Below, piece after piece: positions 56,654-64,000 of a stretch of 64,000 bases of DNA. A model generated the notes under the pieces. It did not search any database and was not told where the DNA came from. It saw only the letters and a program-made list of their open reading frames with translations. The translations under genes and the position numbers were made by a program. The stretch lies in the NCBI RefSeq assembly GCF_000226115.1, contig NC_016457.1, positions 4,092,001 to 4,156,000 of the forward strand, in the 5' to 3' direction. Position 1 is the first letter of the stretch, and the number at the start of each line of letters is the position of its first letter. The DNA comes from Thermothielavioides terrestris NRRL 8126 (taxonomy: Eukaryota > Ascomycota > Sordariomycetes > Sordariales > Chaetomiaceae).

Positions 56654-59116
56654 TCAGGGCCGCTTACCGTCCTCCTTTCTTCCCCCGCCGTCCTCCAGAT
56701 CGTCATGCTCCTCCTCCTCCGCCTCCTCCGCCAACTCCTCCTCGATCTCCTCCGCCTCGGAGATCGGCCCGCCGCTCTTCTTGGGCGGCCTCTTCTCGGG
56801 CGGGACCTCCCCGCCGCTCATCTGCCACTCCATCAGGCGGCTGAAGGCGCTCTCCTTGTCGGCGCTCAGCTCGGCGTAGCTGCCCGTCTCGGCGACGGTG
56901 CCCTCGCTCGAGAGCACGATGATGCGGTCGGAGCGCTTGATGGTGGAGAGGCGGTGGGCGATGGAGATGGTGGTGCTGCGGCCGCGGAGCAGGGCGGCGA
57001 GGGCCTCGTTGACGAGCGTCTCGGACTCGGCGTCGAGCGCCGACGTGGCCTCGTCCAGCAGCAGGATGTCCGGGTCCTTGAGCAGCGCCCGCGCGATCGC
57101 GATGCGCTGCTTCTGCCCGCCCGACAGCTGCGCGCCCCGCGCCCCGACCTGCGTCTCCAGCCCCTCGGGGAAGTCGCTGATGAAGCCGCAGTTGGCCTTC
57201 TTGGCCGCCGCGATGATCTCGGCCCGCGTCGCGTCCGGCTTGCCGTACGCGATGTTCTCCGCGATCGTGCCCGAGAAGAGCACCGGCTCCTGCGCCACCA
57301 TGCCGATGCGCCGCCGGAGGGACTTGACGTTCATCTTGGAGATGTCCACGCCGTTGATGGTGATGGAGCCCGAGGTCGGGTTGTAGAAGCGCAGGAGGAG
57401 CGACGCCACGGTGGACTTGCCGCCGCCCGAGGGCCCGACGATGCAGACGTTGCTGCCGGCGGGGATCTCGAAGTCGAGCCCGTTAAAGATGGTCACCGCG
57501 GGGCGCGTCGGGTACGCGAACGTGACGTTGTTGAACTTGATGGGGCCGTGGGCCGAGGCGACCTTCATGCCCACGGTCTGGTGGATGGACGGCTTGCGGT
57601 CCTGAAGCTCGAATAGACGGCTGGCGGCGCCGACACCTTTCATCAGCTCCGAATAGAAGCCGCTCAGGCCGAAAAGGCTGGACCCTGCGAAGGCCGTGTA
57701 CATCATGAACGAGGTCAGATCTCCGAGCGACATGGCGCCCGTGCGGACGAGGTTGCCGCCGACGATGAGCATGGCGAGGATGGTCATGTTGCCTGCCCAG
57801 CTGGTCGAGGCAAAGAAGGCGCCCGAGATGAGTGACTCTTTCCGTCCGAGTGCAAAGATTTTTCTGACTTGCTTGTTGTACCGGCTGATCTCCTGAACCT
57901 CGCCGGCAAAAGCCTGGCTCGTCTTGACGTTGCCCAGACGCTCTTCAGCGATCTTCACCATGGTGCCCAGGTTCTTCTGGATCAGCCGGCTCAGGTTGCG
58001 GATGCTGCGCCCGTACAGCACGGCGCCGATGGCGATGGGCGGGACCATGACTAAGATGATGGACGTCAGCTTGGGGCTCATCCAGGTCATCATGACGAAC
58101 CCGGCGGCGCCGCTGACGAGCGCGCGCAGGCCGTCCGACATGTTTTGCGTGATGCTCTTGCCGACGATGACGGTGTCGGAGCTCAGCCTCGAGATCAGGT
58201 CGCCGACTCGGTTGGCGTCGAAGAACTCGGCGTCCTGCACGTACGTGCGGCGGTACAGCTGGCTCCGCAGCCGGGCGACGACGCGCTCGCCGACGATCCG
58301 GAGCAGGATGATGCGGCCAAAGTTGGCCGTGGCACCGAGAGTAAGCACCGCACCGAGACCGTAGAAGAACTGGCGCAGGGTGAGGCCGAAGATCTGGACC
58401 TCGTCCACGGGGCCCTTGGTGGAAAGATCCATGATTCTGCCGACGGAGAAGGGAATCGACATGGTGACGGCCGACGAGATGAGCAGCAGGAGGAACGCGG
58501 CGGCGAGCCACCCGACCTCGGGGCGCGCGATCTTGATGAGCCGCCAGACTTCGGCCAGCCCGGGCTTCCCCTTGACGCCGACGCCTTCCTTGGAGAGTCG
58601 GGCACTCATGTTGATGTGGGCAGCCTTGGCGGCTTTCTCGCTGCGCTGGAAGCCGTGCGCCTTGAAGTGCTGGTCTATCTCCTCCTCCTTAGGTTCCAGC
58701 ACGGTGGGCACCTCCTTGTTGTTGTCGTTGTTGTTGGTGGTGGTCAAAGCCTTCGCATCGTCCTTATTTTGCTGGCGCGCGGGCTGCATCGTTGAGAGGC
58801 GCCGGAGCGCGTTGACGGGTGACTCCCAGCGTGGCTGTCCCAGCAACTGGCGAGGAACACGGGGGTTGGGGTGGGAGATGCCGGTCGCCGGGCCGGATAC
58901 TGACGGGCGAGGGGTCGTAGAGGTCTTCCAGGTCGTGGCGACGGAAGAAAAGAACGGGCGAGCTGTCTGTCGCGAGGGGAAGAGAGGGGCCGGGGCCGCC
59001 ACGGCGGCTGCTGGCGCGATTGCGAAGCCGAGGCCGGCGACTCCGCCCACGCCGACGGCGCGCTGTGGGAGCAGCACGGCGCGGCGCATGGCCGCAGCTG
59101 CTGCTCCCGAAACCAT
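56654..59116 (-). CDS. Mitochondrial half-size ABC transporter (Mdl1/Mdl2/ABCB10 type)
   Basis: 820 aa, intronless. Half-transporter of the inner mitochondrial membrane; in yeast Mdl1 exports peptides from proteolysis. A long N-terminal leader rich in Ala, Arg and Ser fits mitochondrial import. The six-helix membrane domain spans about residues 200-490 (LAAAFLLLLISSAVTM, NFGRIILLRIVGERVVARLR). The nucleotide-binding domain has Walker A GPSGGGKST near 562, the signature LSGGQKQR near 665, Walker B ILLLDEATSALD near 685 and the AHRLST switch His. The C-terminus is very acidic (Glu/Asp-rich, residues 790-815). I take the start at 59116 (ATCACCATGG, strong context). Atm1 is less likely given the signature-region match and the long acidic tail; Mdl1 versus Mdl2 is not resolved. 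Confidence 0.9.
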   Translation of the reverse strand: MVSGAAAAAMRRAVLLPQRAVGVGGVAGLGFAIAPAAAVAAPAPLFPSRQTARPFFSSVATTWKTSTTPRPSVSGPATGISHPNPRVPRQLLGQPRWESPVNALRRLSTMQPARQQNKDDAKALTTTNNNDNNKEVPTVLEPKEEEIDQHFKAHGFQRSEKAAKAAHINMSARLSKEGVGVKGKPGLAEVWRLIKIARPEVGWLAAAFLLLLISSAVTMSIPFSVGRIMDLSTKGPVDEVQIFGLTLRQFFYGLGAVLTLGATANFGRIILLRIVGERVVARLRSQLYRRTYVQDAEFFDANRVGDLISRLSSDTVIVGKSITQNMSDGLRALVSGAAGFVMMTWMSPKLTSIILVMVPPIAIGAVLYGRSIRNLSRLIQKNLGTMVKIAEERLGNVKTSQAFAGEVQEISRYNKQVRKIFALGRKESLISGAFFASTSWAGNMTILAMLIVGGNLVRTGAMSLGDLTSFMMYTAFAGSSLFGLSGFYSELMKGVGAASRLFELQDRKPSIHQTVGMKVASAHGPIKFNNVTFAYPTRPAVTIFNGLDFEIPAGSNVCIVGPSGGGKSTVASLLLRFYNPTSGSITINGVDISKMNVKSLRRRIGMVAQEPVLFSGTIAENIAYGKPDATRAEIIAAAKKANCGFISDFPEGLETQVGARGAQLSGGQKQRIAIARALLKDPDILLLDEATSALDAESETLVNEALAALLRGRSTTISIAHRLSTIKRSDRIIVLSSEGTVAETGSYAELSADKESAFSRLMEWQMSGGEVPPEKRPPKKSGGPISEAEEIEEELAEEAEEEEHDDLEDGGGRKEDGKRP

Positions 59117-59914
59117 GGTGATCAAGGTCGCTTTTGGCCGCGCTGTCGCAAAGCTCGAGTGTCTTTTTTTTTTTCGTTACTTGGTGATGCGCGCGGGCTG
59201 GAAGCTTGTCATGTCGCGGTGGCGGAGGTCAATGGCAGTTTTCCGGCGACCCATGCCCGCTCCGGACTCTGTGCACCGATCGGAAAAGAAGGTTGGAGGA
59301 GCGAAACAGGCGCAGGAGAGAAAAATGCCGGGCCGATCCATGAAGTCCTGCCGGAGCCCCGGCCAGAAGCGGGTCTATGGCGCCGAGCCGCACACATCTG
59401 CGGCCGATCGAGCCGCTTGCGGCTGGGGGGGCGGCAAGGGGAAGGGGGTTTGCCTGTGTTCTTTGGTGTGGACCAGGGGTGAAGCTAGCGCGGCTCATGC
59501 ACCGAGCTCCGGCTTGGCAGCCAAGAGCTCCGTTACCCCTGCACATCACAGCGAACAGTCCTGTGTCACTAACAGCGTCCTTCCGCACTTGGATTGCATT
59601 CTCCTGCTCAATGTCTTGTCCAGACGGAAGCATAGTCTTAGCCAACCCAATTCCATGATAACTGGCTACCTTATAAGAGGGAGCTCGCCGAACGCCATCA
59701 TCTGTGGTCTCCTAGTTTCAATCCCTTATATCCCATGTGCAGTGCAAGCACGAATATCTCCTTCCAACCCAGCCCGTAGCAAAGGGGGGAATGAAACCAA
59801 GTCAATAGGAAGAAAGTTGAATGCCCCAGAGTCGCCAAACCTCCAACCCCTCCGACTCCAAGCAATAAAAGACAGGTAGGTCACACTTCTCCACCCTGTC
59901 CAATCAGCCGCTGT
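59117..59914. other. Spacer between Mdl-type transporter and CID-protein genes
   Basis: About 800 bp, both flanking genes on the minus strand. No supported gene; it holds the transporter's promoter and the CID gene's 3' UTR. Confidence 0.5.
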
Positions 59915-61358
59915 TCAAGAGCTGTGGCTTTCCTTCCTGAGTATTTCCTTGACATCGGCGTCAATCCCATCATCGCCGCCCAGATCCGGGAACTCGTCTG
60001 ACGTCTCGATCTTGCGCTTCTTGGATCCGTTCAGGGGCACGGCCTGGTATTGCGAAGCAAGGTTCGAGAGGATCTCGATGCCCGGAGCCGAGCTCGGGAA
60101 CGCAGCCTGGCCGTCTCCTGGGGCGGCTGCACCCTGGAACGCCGTTGGCTGAGGCTGGCCGTTCTGAGGTTGATGGCCGGCCGACGAGGAGTTGCCGTGG
60201 AAGTCCTCGACATGATCCTGAACGTGGGGCGGCGTGAGTGCCTCGACCTGCGGACGGTCCGGTTCGGGAAGGGGGCTCCCGGATGCCGCACCGCCCGACA
60301 GCTCCTCCGTAGTGAGGCCGCCAACAATGGCCCGCTCGATGGTCTGCCTCTTTTGCTCCACTTCGGTCCGACGACCGCTCAGCTCCATCATCTGCTTCTC
60401 GTCCGAGTCGAGCGCCTCGCGGTTTGTCGCCAGGATCTTCTCCAGTTCCCGAATCAAATCCCTGCGCGCCTGAATGCACTGCGTGACAGCACCTTCAGCA
60501 TTCGCCAGGGTCTTGAGAAGCCCATTGAGCCTGGCAGCCTGTACCGGGAGTGGTGCGCTGGTAGTTGCTGGGTCGACCGACTTCTCATATTCAGTGTTGG
60601 CGTTTTTGAGCGAAGTCTTCATGGGCTGGACAGCCTTAGCAACAGCCTGCTGTGCTTTCGCCAAGGCAATGAGCTCTGCAGGAACCGAAGAGGCTGACGA
60701 CGAGCTGAGCGAGTGACCGCTCCCAAAGACACCGACGTGAGCGGCTGGGCGAGTACGATCAATCTCTGCCAAGTACTTCACGTCAGCATCGCCCAGGGCT
60801 CGCCATGAACAATCTTCAACGGCCGCAGACTCACCCGCCAATTTGGCATCTAAATCCTGTAGGATTTCACGGTCAAAGATGCTTCGCTCCCGCCACACGT
60901 CGACGACCCTTCGCAGCTTTGCTTGGACGTCGATCGGGGCGCCCTTGTATGCAACTGCCGTTGCATCTGCGATGAATGGGGAGAAGGCGTTCAGGAAGTC
61001 TTCCTTGTGCCGAGCCTTGGATTGCTGTGTGACTTCTGCGAGCGAGACTGCAATCAGCACCTAGGATATACCAAACCAAACACATTGCGTGCATATTGCA
61101 CATACCGTTGGCAAGGTAAATCATGTTTAGCCTCTTGGCGCTGGGGAGGTCTTTCAGCTTGGTCAGCCACAGATGGACCGTCTGGGATGCATGTCGCCTA
61201 CGATGAGCTGGTTAGCGGCAGACGATCAAGTAAACTGACCCCGGCAGTACGCATGCTTACCGATGGAACATAATCCACTGGGCTGTGGTGGCGATGCTCT
61301 CGTGGGTCTCGTTGAGCGCCGACAGCTTGGAGAGCACGGCATCATCCGTGTACGCCAT
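59915..61358 (-). CDS. CID-domain protein, Rtt103/RPRD1 type
   Basis: CDS complement(join(59915..61035,61106..61197,61261..61358)), 436 aa. Residues 1-135 are a CTD-interacting domain that binds the phosphorylated C-terminal repeats of RNA polymerase II; Rtt103 acts in transcription termination with the Rat1 exonuclease. Visible marks are MAYTDDAVLSKLSALNETHESI, QTVHLWLTKLKDLPS, RLNMIYLANEVTQQSKARH and RRVVDVWRERSIFD. A predicted coiled coil lies at about 180-300 and a low-complexity Gln/Pro tail follows, ending in KRKIETSDEFPDLGGDDG. Intron 1 (61198-61260) and intron 2 (61036-61105) restore FHRRHASQT and LANEVTQQ. It diverges from clathrin light chain. Confidence 0.9.
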
Positions 61359-62201
61359 GGCGGATGATGGTTGTCGGGGGTTGGAAGCCCGGATTTGGTA
61401 GGTAGCGTGGACCTGGCGGCCGGACTTGATGACTCCGCAAAAGAGCTGCAAGTATTGAACTGAATGGGTAGGTAGCCGGTGGTGAGTGCCGCGTCGGGGT
61501 CGTTATTTGGATGCGTTGAGATGGGATATACTTGGATTGTTGTCCCAATCAGAAGCTCAGGTCATTCTACTACGATCCTGGATGTTGATTCCCGGCTGAG
61601 AATGACAGCTTCTTGCCCACCTCGGTCGGTTTCTTGCAATCTACCAAATGCAGTGGAAAATCGTCCAACGTGGATCAAGTCAAACAATCCAGTATCTCGG
61701 AGAATTCTCTTCTTGTGTTTCCCAAATGCCCAGCGTGGCTTTCGCGCAAACACAATATGCACGACAGCGATGATGAGCGGCCACTTTGTTTTGGTAAAGG
61801 TTGAAAACGGAAGAGTTGGAGAAGCAGGAAGCTGGGATTGGAGCGAGCTCCCCAGTTGCATCCGTCACTGTTTTCGTTCTAGCAAGCTCGTGTAACGTTA
61901 TTCCGTAGTGTAATGTTTGAAGGGGGGATTAACTCAGCACCCCGATATTAAGATAACACACCCCTGCACATCTGTGCCAAGCAACCCGGAAGTTGGGTAG
62001 TGTCGTTAAACGCCCCCGTTTGTGGGACACTTCGCTGAATGGACCACCTATTGCGACCCAGCAACCTGTCGCGATCAAAGCGACCATTTCGATATCCAGA
62101 TTCCTGGGCTCACCGTACATCGTTCAGCTTGCGAACCTTCCTCCAACCACCGCGGTACCACTGTTGCGAAAAATTACTTGTCCTAGGTCCTGATTGCCAC
62201 C
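61359..62201. promoter_or_regulatory. Divergent intergenic region, CID protein / clathrin light chain
   Basis: 843 bp between divergent start codons with no supported gene. A TTCCGTAGTGTAA motif near 61901-61913 joins the two dispersed motif types. Promoter function is inferred from layout. Confidence 0.4.
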
Positions 62202-63039
62202 ATGGCTGACCGATTCCCATCGCTGGAGGACTTCGACTCGGGCGGTAAGTCGAGCGCTTCCCAGCGCCTTCCCCGTCGCGCTCACTAATGCTGTCCGCAG
62301 CCCAGACCGAAATTAAGAATGCATCGGACGTACCGTCGGCGAGCAATTTTTTGGAGCGGGAAAAAGCGATCCTCGGCGAAGATGCCAACCAGTTTGCGAC
62401 AGTCGAGGATGCCGGCTTTGGTGAGGGCGACAACGATTTGCTAGGAGGCGGTGGTGGTGACGCCCTGGGCGGCAACGCCGCATTTGAGTCCCAGTTCCCC
62501 GACATTAGTAGCCGCAACGAGGTATGTCGCGGACACCCAGTCGTAGTTTGGCCGCACGCCACGATTCTAACTCTAGCGAACAACAGAGCGTGGCACCCGG
62601 CGGCACCACCATCACAGGTCCCTCGGTTAGCTACAACTCGGGTTACCGGCCCTATGCCGAAGAGGAGGAAGAGCCCGAGGTCATAAAGAACTGGCGCGAG
62701 AAGCGGGATGCCCAGATTGCGAAGCGGGCAGAGCAGTTTGCCCAACAGCGCGCCGAGACGATCCGGGAAGCCCAGCAGAACATTGACGACTTCTACGAGA
62801 ACTACAACAACAAGAAGGAGAAGATGATTGCGCAGACTCGCAAGGAGGCCGAGCAGTTCCTCGCCAGCCGCGAGGACACGACATCGGGCGGGACCAGCTG
62901 GGAGCGTATCTCCAAGATCGTCGACGTCAGCGGGAAGGGCGCAAAGGGCGGTGCCGCCGGCTCGGGTAAGGAGCGCTTCCGTGAGCTGCTTATGAGCCTA
63001 CGGAAGGACGAGAATGCTCCCGGAGCTTCAGGGTATTAG
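62202..63039 (+). CDS. Clathrin light chain
   Basis: CDS join(62202..62244,62301..62521,62587..63039), 238 aa. It binds the clathrin heavy-chain hub and regulates coat assembly at the plasma membrane and trans-Golgi. The start MADRFPSLEDFDSG sits in a near-perfect Kozak context (gccaccATGG). The N-terminal third is acidic with a Gly-rich stretch. The heavy-chain-binding helix, about residues 115-185, has the hallmark EPEVIKNWREKRDAQIAKR and continues in a charged coiled coil. The C-terminus has TSWERISKIVD and GKERFRELLMSLRKDE. Intron 1 (62245-62300) follows the first 14 codons; intron 2 (62522-62586) falls between SSRNE and QSVAP-type sequence (exon 3 starts SVAP). It converges on the Cox7-like gene. 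Confidence 0.95.
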
Positions 63040-63447
63040 AGGCGCGCGCCGACGGGCACAACGATAGACTTGGAACAGATGGCCGGGCCCTTCCCAACCC
63101 GGACCATCAACCCATCTTTGACAATGTCAACCGTCAATTACGCCAATTCATGTTCATGTACTTTTAGAGGGGGCTTTGACCCTTCCACCGCAGGTATGGG
63201 GATTCTGGTATTCAGCAGTGAAGGCGTCAGAGAGCAATGGGAACACCAGGGTTTGCACGGACTCAGAGCAGCACTTCGCATGGAGAGTGTCGGTCTGTTG
63301 GCCTCGGTTTCTTTCACTCACAGACTGCCCCAAGCAGCACATCTCCGCAACGGCCACGCCTCTATTGACCTCCCCGTGCTCTACTTATACAACAAGTCTG
63401 CACCCGCTGTATCCTCCGCCTGACTGCCTATCACCGACCACTCCAAC
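63040..63447. other. Convergent 3' region, clathrin light chain / Cox7-like
   Basis: About 410 bp, no gene seen; probably the two 3' UTRs. Confidence 0.5.
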
Positions 63448-63915
63448 TTAGTCGCTGAACCAGGTGTTGTGGCCGAGGATCCTGCGGCCCATGGCGTACA
63501 TGGTGGCTGTAGACCACATCAGAGACAGATCCATCAAAAGGAATGTTTTGTGTGAAGACGTACCGGCCGCGGTCCCCCACAAGAGGATGGTATACGGGGT
63601 CAGCATCATGGAGCTGCGGGGGTGCTGTGTGTCGAGCGATGCGCGGCAAGGCGACTCTGTCAGCCCAAACCATCCATCCATTCCACTTCTTCTTCGCTTT
63701 CTTTTCCCCATCCCTTTCTCCCACCCCTCCAACCATCCTCTCACCCCATGTTGTCCTCACGCACCAAACCAAGAGGTCTGGCGTCTGCCATATCGGGAAA
63801 AGAGAGAGAGAGAGAGAGGGAAGAACTCACGATCCGCCAGAGGCGCTGGTGCGAGCGGTACGCGCTCTGGTAAAGCCGCTGGTACTCGGGAACCTTGTTC
63901 GGGCGGTCGAGGAGA
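63448..63915 (-). CDS. Cytochrome c oxidase subunit 7-like protein (partial, 5' end outside)
   Basis: Exons complement(join(63448..63506,63564..63624,63831..63915)); exon 63915 starts after an AG acceptor with a CTGAC branch site at about 63930, so at least one upstream exon lies past the right edge. A small inner-membrane subunit of complex IV (Cox7/VIIa type). The visible protein reads LLDRPNKVPEYQRLYQSAYR, HQRLWRI, then HPRSSMMLTPYTILLWGTAA and TMYAMGRRILGHNTWFSD-stop. One membrane helix is present. Each join keeps phase (ATC/CAC, and GCC across the last intron). Intron 2 (63625-63830, 206 nt) is long for this window and carries an AG dinucleotide run. Confidence 0.85.
63800..63818 (+). 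repeat. AG dinucleotide repeat
   Basis: A short AGAGAG run inside intron 63625-63830 of the Cox7-like gene. Confidence 0.8.
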
Positions 63916-64000
63916 CTGTTGCGCGTGCGCCGCGGGTCAGCTTTTTCCTGCTCTGCTTTCCATCGATTTGGATTTGTACGGCGGATGGCGCGGCAAAATC

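Noticed and set aside
56705..57616. 303-codon open frame antisense to the ABC transporter ATPase domain
   Set aside because: Lies opposite Walker A/B motifs; explained by codon bias.
58380..59879. 499-codon open frame on + opposite the start of the ABC transporter
   Set aside because: Its length comes from the antisense of the transporter and a chance open spacer; no domain.
1..64000. A defence, biosynthetic or mobile multi-gene system
   Set aside because: All recognised genes are unrelated housekeeping functions. No synthase/synthetase, NLR, CRISPR-like, or transposase genes were seen.

Overview
The window looks like a nuclear chromosome segment from a filamentous ascomycete, most likely Sordariomycetes (Sordariales/Chaetomiaceae is my best guess). 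The evidence is short introns (about 55-145 nt) with GTRNGT donors and CTRAC-type branch sites just before the acceptor, GC-rich third codon positions, class-typical protein families and one AT-rich block that looks RIP-mutated. No prokaryotic, viral or CRISPR signal was seen.

Eighteen protein-coding genes can be modelled, most with splice junctions that restore the family sequence exactly. From left to right they are: a cAMP-receptor-like GPCR (+, 3.0-4.7 kb), the CORVET subunit Vps3 (-, 8.4-12.4), a short-chain dehydrogenase (+, 13.3-14.3), the Golgi coiled-coil protein CASP/Coy1 (+, 15.0-17.4), a RIP-degraded inverted-repeat element (18.8-19.75), a secreted DUF3455 protein (+, 21.3-22.2), a NIF/FCP1-type HAD phosphatase (+, 23.4-24.9), elongation factor 1-gamma (-, 25.5-27.2), mitochondrial ribosomal protein uS9m (+, 27.6-28.6), an uncharacterised 388-aa protein (+, 33.9-35.3), calcineurin B (-, 39.9-40.8), Enhancer of polycomb Epl1 (+, 42.0-44.0), Kae1 of KEOPS (+, 46.0-47.1), the SNF1/AMPK beta subunit (-, 47.3-48.9), Spt4 (+, 49.5-50.0), a Kin17-like protein (-, 50.2-51.2), aspartokinase (-, 51.9-53.8), a mitochondrial half-ABC transporter of the Mdl type (-, 56.7-59.1), a CID-domain protein of the Rtt103 type (-, 59.9-61.4), clathrin light chain (+, 62.2-63.0) and the 3' exons of a cytochrome c oxidase subunit 7-like gene (-, from 63.4 kb off the right edge). 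Counting that partial gene and the 388-aa gene, 20 CDS features are listed.

The genes are mainly unlinked housekeeping functions: trafficking (Vps3, CASP, clathrin light chain), transcription (Epl1, Spt4, the CID protein), translation and tRNA modification (eEF1-gamma, uS9m, Kae1), signalling (GPCR, calcineurin B, AMPK beta) and mitochondria (Mdl, Cox7, uS9m). There is no biosynthetic or defence cluster. Several neighbours are divergent pairs that may share promoters; the tightest is eEF1-gamma/uS9m, with 368 bp between start codons. Long gene-free stretches (28.6-33.9 and 35.3-39.9 kb) carry many small TACGGA/TCCGTA and TAGTGTAG/CTACACTA motifs.

I did not find a clearly novel multi-gene system. 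The most interesting items are the RIP-like inverted-repeat element with an embedded tRNA-like sequence, the uncharacterised 388-aa protein with two in-frame splice acceptors, an 11-nt terminal micro-exon in calcineurin B, a possible alternative N-terminus of the NIF phosphatase, and the dispersed palindromic motif families.
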